From NCBI GenBank assembly GCA_031282565.1, contig JAITDL010000016.1, positions 1 to 9,534 on the forward strand: 9,534 nucleotides of DNA, read 5' to 3'. A program made the translations under genes and the position numbers. This document shows positions 1 to 6,225 of the stretch, piece after piece. Within the stretch, counting starts at the first letter, position 1. The number at the start of each line of letters is the position of its first letter. The DNA is from Puniceicoccales bacterium. GTDB lineage: Bacteria > Verrucomicrobiota > Verrucomicrobiia > Opitutales > JAIRLM01. Under the pieces are notes generated by a model. The model had not been told where the DNA came from, did not search any database, and worked only from the letters and a program-made list of their open reading frames with translations.

Positions 1-9
1 TTCCGATCT
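1..9. other. Probable Illumina adapter remnant at contig edge
   Basis: The first nine bases, TTCCGATCT, are identical to the last nine bases shared by the two standard Illumina TruSeq adapters. The Nudix reading frame supports a junction after base 9. Bases 10-11 (GC) would complete a Gly codon if base 9 were G, giving the Gly-Tyr expected at the end of the Nudix box, whereas the adapter T turns it into Cys. These bases are probably not genomic. Confidence 0.75.
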
Positions 10-11
10 GC

Positions 12-293
12 TACAGGGCAAGAACCATGAAGCCAATCACAGTTCTCCGCCCAAACCCGGCTCTCCAGGACAACAGACTCCATCTCTTTCTGGGTGAAGG
101 ATGTGAAAAAGTTGCCGGCCAGCGGCTCGACACATTTGAGGAAATCGCAGTGGCAACGGCCAGTCCTGAGCTTGTCTACGAAAAAATTTCCTCGGGAGAA
201 ATTGACCACGCCCTGGCAGTCGTTTCACTGCTAATTGCAAAACCGCTCCTTGGAGCGTATTTTGGCGGCGGCGAATGTGCGCCGGCGTGTTAA
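12..293 (+). CDS. Nudix hydrolase (ADP-ribose pyrophosphatase-like), 5' truncated
   Basis: This is the C-terminal part of a Nudix hydrolase of the kind that cleaves ADP-ribose or related nucleoside diphosphate derivatives. The Nudix box itself (GX5EX7REUXEEXGU) lies upstream of the window; only its last Tyr (12-14) and the following strands remain. The diagnostic stretch is PNPALQDNRLHLFLGEGC (54-107), matching the NPA-x-xNR-x-H-x-FLAE segment of this family. The Gly-Tyr to Asn-Pro-Ala spacing of 13 residues fits homologues. A later SSGEIDHALAV matches the usual GEI-x-HAL ending. An ATG at 27 is internal and not the true start. The stop is 17 bp before the lpxI start, so both are probably on one transcript. 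The family call is firm; the substrate is inferred. Confidence 0.8.
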   Translation, partial: YRARTMKPITVLRPNPALQDNRLHLFLGEGCEKVAGQRLDTFEEIAVATASPELVYEKISSGEIDHALAVVSLLIAKPLLGAYFGGGECAPAC

Positions 294-310
294 TTCTTTG
301 GGGTTGGCAA

Positions 311-1228
311 ATGAAAGTCTTCGGAGGAATAGCTTCTCTTTTTCGCCGTCGGCAGAGGAAATTCGAATGGCCCAGCGTGGAATTGCCAAACGGCCAGTCC
401 CGTTTCCTTCCAAGCGATTTCGACCACGGGGCCACGGTCACTCTACTAGCCGGCCGCGGCCAGTATCCACAGCTGTGCGCAGTGCGCATGATCGAAAGTG
501 GCGTGCGCTGCAATCTCATCGCCGCCGAAGACAGCTGCGACGAGGTGTGGGACCTATTTCCACAGCGGCAGCGGGCCCGATTCAATCCCGGCCAAATAGG
601 CAAACTGCTAAAAAAATTAGGCGAATTCGGTTCGACCTACGCGATCATGGCCGGGCAAATTGCGCCGAAGCGCCTTTTCCATGGGCTGAAATTCGACATG
701 ACGGCTCTGAGACTGCTGGCAACGCTCCGCCAGCGCAACGCCGAGAGCATTTTTGGCGCACTAGCAACGGAAATAGAGCGCCGCGGGGTGCGGATCCTCG
801 ACGCTCGATCATTCATGGACGCGGACATGGCAACGGCGGGATTTATGACAAAAACAACTTTTTCACGGAAATCGCTCGACGAAGGGGTTCGCATCGCCAA
901 AGCAATTGCGGCGCTAAATGTCGGCCAGGGAATTGTTGTTCGCAGTGGGACCGTATTGGCCGTAGAGGGATTCGATGGAACAGATAAAATGCTGCAACGC
1001 TGCGGCGAATTTCGTACAGGTCGCAAATGTTTCATTAAGACCTCAAAGCCGCATCAAGACTTTCGCTTCGATGTCCCAGTCGTCGGATTTGGGACATTGG
1101 ACGCAATGGAAAAAGGAGGAATCGGATCAATGGCGCTTGAATCCGAAAACACAATCCTACTCAATCGAGTGGAACTTCTGGCGCATGCAGACCGACGATC
1201 AATCGGCATCTTCGGATATGTCGCATAG
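311..1228 (+). CDS. lpxI: UDP-2,3-diacylglucosamine pyrophosphatase LpxI
   Basis: LpxI hydrolyses UDP-2,3-diacylglucosamine to lipid X and UMP, a cytoplasmic/inner-membrane-face step of lipid A synthesis; it replaces LpxH in many lineages. The 305-residue product shows the family blocks in order: TLLAGRGQYPQL (44-55), FNPGQIGKLLKKL (91-103), AIMAGQIAPKRLF (111-123), ALNVGQGIVV (201-210), VLAVEGFDGTDKML (215-228) and KTSKPHQDFRFDVPVVG (243-259). The core normally begins within a few residues of the start. Here about 40 residues precede it, with a basic FRRRQRK segment at 11-17. I chose ATG 311, preceded by a G-rich GGGGTTGG; an in-frame ATG at 275 would overlap the Nudix gene and is less likely. 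It overlaps ispD by 11 bp, implying translational coupling. Confidence 0.93.
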   Translation: MKVFGGIASLFRRRQRKFEWPSVELPNGQSRFLPSDFDHGATVTLLAGRGQYPQLCAVRMIESGVRCNLIAAEDSCDEVWDLFPQRQRARFNPGQIGKLLKKLGEFGSTYAIMAGQIAPKRLFHGLKFDMTALRLLATLRQRNAESIFGALATEIERRGVRILDARSFMDADMATAGFMTKTTFSRKSLDEGVRIAKAIAALNVGQGIVVRSGTVLAVEGFDGTDKMLQRCGEFRTGRKCFIKTSKPHQDFRFDVPVVGFGTLDAMEKGGIGSMALESENTILLNRVELLAHADRRSIGIFGYVA

Positions 1229-1925
1229 AAAGGAAAACCATGCGATAATACTGGCAGCCGGCAGCGGAAGTCGCTTCGGAGGAATCATTCCAAAACAATT
1301 TCTTCGCATAAATGACAAGCCGCTGCTCAACTACTCACTGGAAACATTCCTAGACAACGAATACATAGATTCAGTTACGGTGGTGCTGCCGAGAGACTTC
1401 ATAAACTTTCCACTCCCGTCACACGCAAAGCTGCGCCATCCAGTGCTCGGCGGCGAAGAGCGCTACGAATCGGCCATATGCGCCCTAGATGGCATGCGGG
1501 TGGACGACGACGCCAACATAATTATTCACGACGCAGCCAGGCCGCTCGTACCTCCGGAACTCATAGGAGAAGTGTGCAAGTCGCTGGACTCCGCCGATCT
1601 GGTAACTCCAGTCGTTGAAATTAGCGATGCGATCATTGACGTTGGCAGCCTATTCGTCGTCGACAGATCCAACTACGCCGCCGTGCAAACTCCGCAAGGA
1701 TTCCGCTACGACATGCTGCGCAGCGCAATGGCACAGGTTGACGGCCGTGACATGGCCCAGTGGCCAACGCCGTCCTGCGAATTCGAAATCGTGCGCGTCT
1801 TCTTCCCGTCTGCGCGGGCAAAATTAATAGCAGGCCACTGGCTAAATCACAAGATAACCAGCGAAAGAGACATTTGCCTACTTAAACAGTTTTTCGCAGA
1901 CAGAAAATGCTGCCAGCAGCGATAG
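1218..1925 (+). CDS. ispD: 2-C-methyl-D-erythritol 4-phosphate cytidylyltransferase IspD
   Basis: IspD transfers CMP from CTP to MEP in the non-mevalonate isoprenoid pathway. The 235-residue product has the family length. It carries the nucleotide-binding loop ILAAGSGSRFGGIIPKQF (11-28), with Arg19 and Lys26 in the expected places, IIHDAARPLVPPELI (102-116) and AVQTPQGFRYDML (155-167). NHKITSERD (210-218) stands for the usual NIKIT-x-ED. The reading frame is open back to 975, but homology begins at the ATG at 1218, inside the end of lpxI, so upstream codons are shadow. One oddity: the conserved T-D-[DE]-A loop between QTPQ and NxKIT is replaced by WPTPSCEFE (182-190). This is either lineage divergence or weakened function. 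No clear Shine-Dalgarno is present; expression probably depends on coupling to lpxI. Confidence 0.92.
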   Translation: MSHRKENHAIILAAGSGSRFGGIIPKQFLRINDKPLLNYSLETFLDNEYIDSVTVVLPRDFINFPLPSHAKLRHPVLGGEERYESAICALDGMRVDDDANIIIHDAARPLVPPELIGEVCKSLDSADLVTPVVEISDAIIDVGSLFVVDRSNYAAVQTPQGFRYDMLRSAMAQVDGRDMAQWPTPSCEFEIVRVFFPSARAKLIAGHWLNHKITSERDICLLKQFFADRKCCQQR

Positions 1926-1967
1926 TTTTTTGATGTGCCATTGCACAACAAATTAGGCAAATGGAAC

Positions 1968-1993
1968 GTTTGGCATCGCGAAAGATGCCAAAC
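1968..1993. terminator. Perfect 10-bp hairpin between convergent genes
   Basis: GTTTGGCATC (1968-1977) and GATGCCAAAC (1984-1993) are exact reverse complements separated by the six-base loop GCGAAA. The hairpin lies 42 bp past the ispD stop and 19 bp past the stop of the converging minus-strand gene, where a bidirectional terminator is expected. Neither side has a clear T tract. A run of six T at 1926-1931, directly after the ispD stop and preceded by a short GCTG/CAGC stem (1909-1920), may add to termination on the plus strand. The structure is certain; the termination role is inferred. Confidence 0.45.
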
Positions 1994-2012
1994 ACCGTCT
2001 GCGTAACGCTTG

Positions 2013-2411
2013 TCATGTGCCCCACACTGACACCGCAACTCCATTTCCACCATCACCCTTATCTACTTCTGGAAATTCAACTGCCCTTACATTAGACACA
2101 GGCACCCGGGGGTCACCTGCGAGAAATCTCGCTGCCGTTCCCCACACATCGCCACCTACCACCAAGACAAATCTATGTACGCGAATTCTCAGGCCATCTG
2201 TAAGTTGGACAGTACCATCTAAATCAATAATCCGTCGACCAATTTTTTCACCCATTTCAAGAAACGTGCATGGTAAAAACAGCACCACAAGGCCATTTCT
2301 AACTTTGCCTAGAAAGACGGTTTTTGTAAAGTTAGCAATAACGATATTCTCGCAAAACATCCGGTAGAAACCTCTATTTATGGGATCTGTATCCTGCGTG
2401 AGTGGAGTCAT
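2013..2411 (-). CDS. Small hypothetical protein, tandem paralogue 1 (last of three)
   Basis: No family is recognised for this 132-residue product. The frame is open up to an ATG at 2621, but I start it at ATG 2411 because this puts the core at the same distance from the N terminus (about 31 residues) as in the two genes upstream. The shared core runs from VFLGKVRNGLVVLFL (32-46) to DLDGTVQLTDGLRIRV (63-78). The pattern G-x6-G-x4-V aligns with the 2742-3068 and 3071-3463 products. It looks like a short beta-rich domain. No signal peptide or membrane span is clear. The tail from about 100 on (PRVPVSNVRA, then a Gly/Asp-rich end) is unique to this copy. A 330-bp gap separates it from paralogue 2, so it may have its own promoter. 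No convincing Shine-Dalgarno precedes ATG 2411. Confidence 0.5.
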   Translation of the reverse strand: MTPLTQDTDPINRGFYRMFCENIVIANFTKTVFLGKVRNGLVVLFLPCTFLEMGEKIGRRIIDLDGTVQLTDGLRIRVHRFVLVVGGDVWGTAARFLAGDPRVPVSNVRAVEFPEVDKGDGGNGVAVSVWGT

Positions 2412-2741
2412 TGGATTTGGGTTCTGCGCGCATACCGTTACTGGAAAAGTCACCGGCAGATGTGGAATCCATGACGCAAATGAACGCCAACTATAGTCAC
2501 CTACTGCTATGTTCACGAGGTGGCAACGATCATGTCCGATTCGGCATGTCAACAGATTTTTACGTTTTCCCGTAAAATTTTTTGCCCTCTGGAGATGCGA
2601 ACTTGTAAAACCTTCTCGCAATTAGGTGTTTATGTCCGCACAAAAAAAAATTCCAAGTGATGGATTTTTACCGCGAAACGACTGGAATCGTAGATTGGCG
2701 GCAACTGCTTTAAGTTTCGTCGCCACCACCGCGACCATCGA
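2412..2741 (-). other. 330-bp spacer between small paralogues 1 and 2
   Basis: No gene is supported here. The minus frame stays open from 2621 into the 2013-2411 gene, adding 70 residues that have no counterpart in the paralogues, so I treat it as untranslated leader, though a longer protein cannot be excluded. A possible terminator lies at 2642-2688. A TTGACA hexamer on the minus strand (in the AACAGATTT region near 2550) has no matching -10 at 16-18 bp. A short GTCGC/GCGAC stem lies at 2719-2735. Confidence 0.35.
2642..2688 (-). terminator. Possible weak Rho-independent terminator after paralogue 2
   Basis: Read on the minus strand, ATTCCA (2688-2683) can pair with TGGAAT (2655-2650), followed at once by a run of T (complement of the A run 2642-2650). 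The loop of about 27 bases is long for a classic terminator, so this is a weak call. Its place, about 55 bp past the stop of the 2742-3068 gene, fits termination of the upstream pair. Confidence 0.25.
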
Positions 2742-3068
2742 TCACAGGCTCGCGATCCTGTGAAGTTGCTCGGCAAATGCATTCAGGTTGTCTACGTGCC
2801 GTCCAGCACAGATAAATTCTGTATAATTTACTTTAAACGTAAGACCACTAACTAGTTGCACGACACCATTCACATCCATGCAGTCATTGTAATCGGCATG
2901 AACATTTTGGTAACACAGAAAGCAAACAGCCATTAGCGACCCACCGCGTCTCGTTTTAACATTGCTAAATAACACATCAAAAGAAGTACTTGGGTCTCTT
3001 CTGCTAATTGCCTTGCCGCATCTAATCACGTAGCTACAATTTTCGACGGATACTTTTGGTACGGACAT
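2742..3068 (-). CDS. Small hypothetical protein, tandem paralogue 2
   Basis: No family is recognised for this 108-residue product. Its core, FDVLFSNVKTRRGG (30-43) and then MDVNGVVQLVSGLTFKV (64-80), aligns with the neighbouring small proteins. NYTEFICAGRHV (81-92) closely parallels NYTTLILPEPGRSV of the 3071-3463 product. Five cysteines (11, 17, 49, 52, 63) are specific to this copy. The start codon lies two bases after the TAG of the upstream gene (TAG-CC-ATG), so the two are almost certainly translated from one message, which also explains the missing Shine-Dalgarno. It is the shortest of the three and ends about 10 residues after the core helix, where the other two carry unrelated tails. 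Real coding is supported by the paralogy rather than by any known domain. Confidence 0.55.
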   Translation of the reverse strand: MSVPKVSVENCSYVIRCGKAISRRDPSTSFDVLFSNVKTRRGGSLMAVCFLCYQNVHADYNDCMDVNGVVQLVSGLTFKVNYTEFICAGRHVDNLNAFAEQLHRIASL

Positions 3069-3070
3069 GG

Positions 3071-3463
3071 CTATATCTCATTTGGAAACTGCTGCGACAA
3101 TTTGTCCAACAGGCTTGATTCTGATTCTGATTCTGATTGGAATATCCCTAGGAGCACTGGGATTCGCTGCATGAACATCTCCTCAACGGATCTACCTGGC
3201 TCCGGAAGTATGAGAGTTGTGTAATTGACTTCAACTAGAACTCCTTCAATCATGATCCGGGAACCATATCCATTCCCAAAAGTCTTGCCAAAATCGCTAA
3301 TGTCTTCGGTGACTATTCCGCCAACCCATACCCTCATGCCACCGGGAGTTGGTACGAGGCAAAACAGCGCTTCGCGCTCCTCCCTTGGCGCACATACGTT
3401 GCGAACTTGTGTTACGTAAATTTCTGTGGCATCGTTGCGGTCGCCTACTTTATTTGTGGACAT
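3071..3463 (-). CDS. Small hypothetical protein, tandem paralogue 3 (first of three)
   Basis: No family is recognised for this 130-residue product, the first gene of the minus-strand trio. The core runs from ALFCLVPTPGGMRVWVGGIV (32-51) to GNGYGSRIMIEGVLVEV (63-79) and NYTTLILPEPGRSV (80-93), aligning with paralogues 1 and 2. A predicted helical tail carries a Ser-Glu repeat, QSESESESS (109-117), encoded by a hexanucleotide repeat. The start is ATG 3463, preceded by GGGGTG about 6 bases upstream, the best ribosome-binding site of the trio. A minus-strand TTGACA (3497-3492) lies upstream but has no good -10. The leader region is shared divergently with sfsA. No signal peptide is visible. Confidence 0.55.
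   Translation of the reverse strand: MSTNKVGDRNDATEIYVTQVRNVCAPREEREALFCLVPTPGGMRVWVGGIVTEDISDFGKTFGNGYGSRIMIEGVLVEVNYTTLILPEPGRSVEEMFMQRIPVLLGIFQSESESESSLLDKLSQQFPNEI
3117..3138. repeat. Hexanucleotide tandem repeat GATTCT x 3.7
   Basis: GATT-CT is repeated without error from 3117 to 3138, three full units plus GATT. On the minus strand it encodes alternating Ser-Glu in the C-terminal tail of the 3071-3463 product. Because the unit is six bases, copy-number change would lengthen or shorten the acidic tail without changing frame. Confidence 0.85.
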
Positions 3464-3503
3464 GGCTGCACCCCAAACAGTTGCAGCTGCGTGTCAATGT
3501 TTT

Positions 3504-3531
3504 TTTACAAATTTCTCCGGCGACGTATTTT
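3504..3531 (+). promoter_or_regulatory. Candidate sigma70-like promoter for sfsA
   Basis: TTTACA (3504-3509) matches the -35 consensus at five of six positions and TATTTT (3526-3531) matches the -10 at four of six, with a 16-bp spacer. The predicted start would be near 3538, giving a leader of about 26 bases before the sfsA ATG at 3564. The call rests on hexamer matches in an AT-rich intergenic stretch only. Confidence 0.35.
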
Positions 3532-3563
3532 TACCCATTGAAAGTTGCCCAGACGACCATTAG

Positions 3564-4310
3564 ATGGCGGCCGTGGCCATTTGCCTGAATCTCGTCCGCG
3601 GTGAATTGCTCGAGAGGCCGAACCGCTTCGTATTCGTAGCCAACGTCAACGGAGAAACTCTGCGCCTGCACTGCCCAGTAACGGGAAGCATAGGAGGACT
3701 AAAAGATTTCCGCTCAATCCCTTGCCTACTAAGTCCTTCCGTCGACAACGGCCGATCAACGGCTGGAACGGTGGAGGCCATCTCACTGGACGGCGGCAAC
3801 TCATGGATAGGCATAAACCAAAATCGCATCAACGGCTGGATGGAAAAATTGCTGATGGAAAATGCACTCGCCGAGATGGTTTCCTGCAAGGGCGCCGAAA
3901 TCATCCACGAAGTGCGCGTCGGCGATTCCCGCATTGACCTGTGCGTGGTCGAAGGCGACCGCCGCACCTACATAGAAATCAAAACGCCAATGCGCGACCT
4001 GCTCATAGGGAAAAACATAAAATTCCAAAAACCGTCGTCGAAGGACTATTTTGCCCGCGGCATCAAACATTTCGGAGAACTTGCCAAGCTTGCCACGGCA
4101 GGAAATCGCACCATCGTCGCCATGTGCTGCATGTATGACGCTAGGGAATTCAGCCCGCCGAAGTCAAAGTGGAGCAAGACAATAGAAGATGCGGTGGCCC
4201 ATGCAGCGGCCTGCGGCGTGGAATCTTGGCAAATCAATCTGCAGCTAAGCCCGAGCAGCATAGCCGTAGCAGCCGTGCGCAAACTGCCGCTTTTCTCCAA
4301 AAGGCATTGA
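3564..4310 (+). CDS. sfsA: SfsA family protein (PD-(D/E)xK nuclease-like, DNA-binding)
   Basis: SfsA was named for an effect on maltose/sugar fermentation gene expression in E. coli. The family joins an N-terminal OB-like DNA-binding part to a PD-(D/E)xK nuclease fold; the biological role remains unclear. The 248-residue product has the usual length and landmarks: LVRGELLERPNRF (10-22), LRLHCPVTGSIGGL (33-46, for the usual HCPNTGSM), WIGINQNRIN (81-90), SRIDLCVVEGDRRTYIEIKT (122-141), ARGIKHFGEL (164-173) and GVESWQINL (218-226). Asp125 and the Glu138-x-Lys140 pair keep the nuclease signature, so the site looks intact. The start at ATG 3564 puts the first conserved block at the normal distance. 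It is followed after 90 bp by an unrelated hypothetical gene. Confidence 0.88.
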   Translation: MAAVAICLNLVRGELLERPNRFVFVANVNGETLRLHCPVTGSIGGLKDFRSIPCLLSPSVDNGRSTAGTVEAISLDGGNSWIGINQNRINGWMEKLLMENALAEMVSCKGAEIIHEVRVGDSRIDLCVVEGDRRTYIEIKTPMRDLLIGKNIKFQKPSSKDYFARGIKHFGELAKLATAGNRTIVAMCCMYDAREFSPPKSKWSKTIEDAVAHAAACGVESWQINLQLSPSSIAVAAVRKLPLFSKRH

Positions 4311-4386
4311 AGTCATCGCCTGATGAAATTATTTCCCTCGGCGGAAACGAAATGCTGAATCTACAACGCAATTTTGCTAAATCGGA

Positions 4387-4415
4387 TTGACAAATCTGCG
4401 ATGCCGCGGTTAAAT
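4387..4415 (+). promoter_or_regulatory. Candidate promoter overlapping the start of the 4401 gene
   Basis: A perfect TTGACA (4387-4392) is followed after 17 bp by TTAAAT (4410-4415), four of six matches to the -10. The predicted transcript would begin near 4422, past the ATG at 4401 and on an in-frame GTG (4422-4424). If real, the downstream gene would be leaderless and start at that GTG. Confidence 0.25.
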
Positions 4416-5081
4416 TGTTGTGTGAATCCCGTTGGTCGAAATTCGCCGCCAAATATAAGGCATTTTGAGCAAGTCTATGGAGAAGAAATCGCCAAATTAT
4501 ACGGCGCTTCGCGCAAAATTGATCTAGTTGGTGTCGTAAGAACAAACCCACAGCTTGTTAGCAGCTTTTGGGCAAAAGTTTGCGTGCTTTTCAACGATAT
4601 CGGCGCATGGTTCAACCGAATGTCGATCGATCCAAATACATGGTCAAGAGCGAAAAACAATGCGACATGGCTCCCGGCTGTCGGAGTACATATTAAGTCG
4701 TACCAGGACGCTGCCGGAGATGTCGGCGACAGATTGGTGCGCAGTGACTATGCCGATTCGGAAACTGTTCGATTTTCGCTATTGGCAAGTACCCTCAGGG
4801 GGCATATTTTGCGCGACATAGAAACTAAACTCGGTCAGAAATTTCCAAGCCTCTCCGACAATCCAAAACACGAACTAGCAAAGATAATTGAAAAGTACGT
4901 AGCTGAAGTAGGCGACATCGGAACTTTCATCAATTCAATTAATGCTGATGATGCCCAAGAAGACGTCGCCATAGTGAATGCATTTGCAGAAGCTGCAAAG
5001 CAGCATCCGGAATTGTCACTGCTAGGAGTTAAGGACAAACTCGACTTATTGAAAGCCAATCCCCAATTGCGGGTTCCATGA
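4401..5081 (+). CDS. Hypothetical protein, mostly alpha-helical
   Basis: No family is recognised. From ATG 4401 the product has 226 residues. The frame continues upstream to a TTG at 4374, and an in-frame GTG at 4422 is a third choice favoured by a promoter-like pair. None has a Shine-Dalgarno. The sequence looks soluble: no signal peptide, no hydrophobic span. It opens with a short polar leader (MPRLNCCVNPVGRN) and continues with amphipathic stretches such as HFEQVYGEEIAKLYGA, FWAKVCVLFNDIGAWFNRM and HELAKIIEKYVAEVGDIGTF. The C-terminal third is acidic and Ala-rich (NADDAQEDVAIVNAFAEAA) and ends in a Lys/Leu-rich helix. It follows sfsA by 90 bp on the same strand and converges on the glycosyltransferase gene 18 bp away. 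Length and even codon structure support real coding; the function is unknown. Confidence 0.6.
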   Translation: MPRLNCCVNPVGRNSPPNIRHFEQVYGEEIAKLYGASRKIDLVGVVRTNPQLVSSFWAKVCVLFNDIGAWFNRMSIDPNTWSRAKNNATWLPAVGVHIKSYQDAAGDVGDRLVRSDYADSETVRFSLLASTLRGHILRDIETKLGQKFPSLSDNPKHELAKIIEKYVAEVGDIGTFINSINADDAQEDVAIVNAFAEAAKQHPELSLLGVKDKLDLLKANPQLRVP

Positions 5082-5099
5082 TCGCAATCACAGCGACAG

Positions 5100-6101
5100 T
5101 CATAGTCCGATTGTCAAAAAAATTTCGCTGCGAATTCTGTGGCGCAGTGAGAGCGCTTTTGGATTAAATAATCCGTTCTCGCGCAACTCTCTAAGACGCT
5201 TCCGCCGCGCCAAAAAACTTGTCCAATGGCCGCGGCCGTGGCGGCCGCGAATGCAGCCTTCGTAGATAATTTTATTTATGGCGCGGTGAAGAAGTTGCAG
5301 CTCATCGCCATCCATATCTTCCCTGCGACCGGCAAACCACTCCGTGGCGGCTGATGCGACGGCTATGCAATTCTCCATGTAGTCAATGGATCGGTAGCTG
5401 CCCATGGTTGATTCGCCGTGTTTCCTGTGGCGGTGGAGAACCTTCCCGATGAGGGCAAAGCGCGAAGCCAAATGAAACGCCTGCAACGAGAAAAGCGTAT
5501 CTTCTCCGATGGCAATTGGAGAAAAAAGTAATTTATTTTTCTCCAAAAAGTCGCGGCGGAAAAGCCTCCCCCAAACGAAATAATTATTTAATCCATTGCC
5601 GTGGAAATTTTTCTTCTTCTTGCTGAGCAACGCTTTGAGCGGTCTGTCAAAGTTGGCAAAGGTGTCGGAGTACCGTTTGCGTTGGCTGCATCCATCGCAG
5701 TGCGGCTCACCAGCTCCATTGAAATTTTCATGGCAGCAGCCAACTATTTCCGCGGAAAACTTTTCAGCAAGTGCGCCAAGCTCGCCAAGGAAACTTACCT
5801 CGACCAGATCATCGCAGTCAAGGAACGCAATAAACTTCCCACGCGCCGCGCCAATTGCCGTATTTCGCGCCGCGCCGACGCCACTGCCGATATTTTTCAG
5901 CGCCGCAAATCGACTGTCTCCAAGTGCAAACTCCTCCAATATTTTGCCGCTGCCGTCGCTCGATCCGTCATCGACGCAGATGCACTGCCAACTGTCAGGC
6001 GGAACATCCTGGCGTCGAACACTTTCCAGACACTGCCGCAGATATTTCTCTCCGTTCCGCACGGGTACGGCAACGGAAAACAGTAAATTGCTTTCCTGCA
6101 T
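5100..6101 (-). CDS. Family 2 glycosyltransferase (GT-A fold)
   Basis: The 333-residue product is an inverting GT2 enzyme that would move a sugar from a nucleotide donor onto a cell-surface glycan such as LPS or exopolysaccharide; donor and acceptor cannot be told from sequence. The GT-A domain is complete: FSVAVPVRNGEKYLRQCLES (8-27), CVDDGSSDGS (42-51), GVGAARNTAIGAARG (74-88) and FLDCDD (93-98) with the metal-binding D95-x-D97. IGEDTLF (198-204) supplies the usual Glu-Asp pair near the catalytic base. A Lys run (161-164) sits before an LNNYFVWGRLFRRDFL block (171-186) typical of this subgroup. The C-terminal third is basic, with Arg/His-rich segments, and has no membrane span, so it is probably peripheral at the inner membrane face. 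It stands alone on its strand. No Shine-Dalgarno precedes ATG 6101. Confidence 0.9.
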   Translation of the reverse strand: MQESNLLFSVAVPVRNGEKYLRQCLESVRRQDVPPDSWQCICVDDGSSDGSGKILEEFALGDSRFAALKNIGSGVGAARNTAIGAARGKFIAFLDCDDLVEVSFLGELGALAEKFSAEIVGCCHENFNGAGEPHCDGCSQRKRYSDTFANFDRPLKALLSKKKKNFHGNGLNNYFVWGRLFRRDFLEKNKLLFSPIAIGEDTLFSLQAFHLASRFALIGKVLHRHRKHGESTMGSYRSIDYMENCIAVASAATEWFAGRREDMDGDELQLLHRAINKIIYEGCIRGRHGRGHWTSFLARRKRLRELRENGLFNPKALSLRHRIRSEIFLTIGL

Positions 6102-6225
6102 GGAATTAGAAAAACAAATGCCGGCGCTTGGTCAATGTCTCGCCGAAAATTTCCTCCCTAGTCGGCAAGCAGCACATTAGTTCCTAATTACGACGGCGCA
6201 GCATTCGCCATAGGCATTTTTGCCA

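Noticed and set aside
37..603. 188-codon minus-strand frame opposite the Nudix and lpxI genes
   Set aside because: It lies antisense to two clearly recognised genes and its translation is Arg/Pro-rich with no family features.
235..987. 250-codon plus-strand frame overlapping lpxI
   Set aside because: Same strand but different frame from lpxI; the product is Arg-rich low-quality sequence, the usual shadow of a GC-rich gene.
975..1217. Extended N terminus for IspD
   Set aside because: The frame is open to 975, but homology starts at 1218 and the extra 81 residues are the out-of-frame image of the LpxI C terminus.
2017..2367. 116-codon plus-strand frame opposite small paralogue 1
   Set aside because: Thr/Pro/Ser-rich antisense product with no recognisable features; the minus frame is supported by paralogy.
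2412..2621. 70-residue extension of small paralogue 1
   Set aside because: Neither paralogue 2 nor paralogue 3 has a counterpart, and starting at 2411 puts the shared core at the same N-terminal distance in all three.
3492..3497. Minus-strand TTGACA as promoter of the small paralogue trio
   Set aside because: Perfect -35 match, but the -10 position (about 3469-3474) reads GGGGTG, and no acceptable -10 lies at 16-18 bp.
5601..6086. 161- and 194-codon plus-strand frames opposite the glycosyltransferase
   Set aside because: Antisense to a complete GT2 gene whose motifs are unmistakable.
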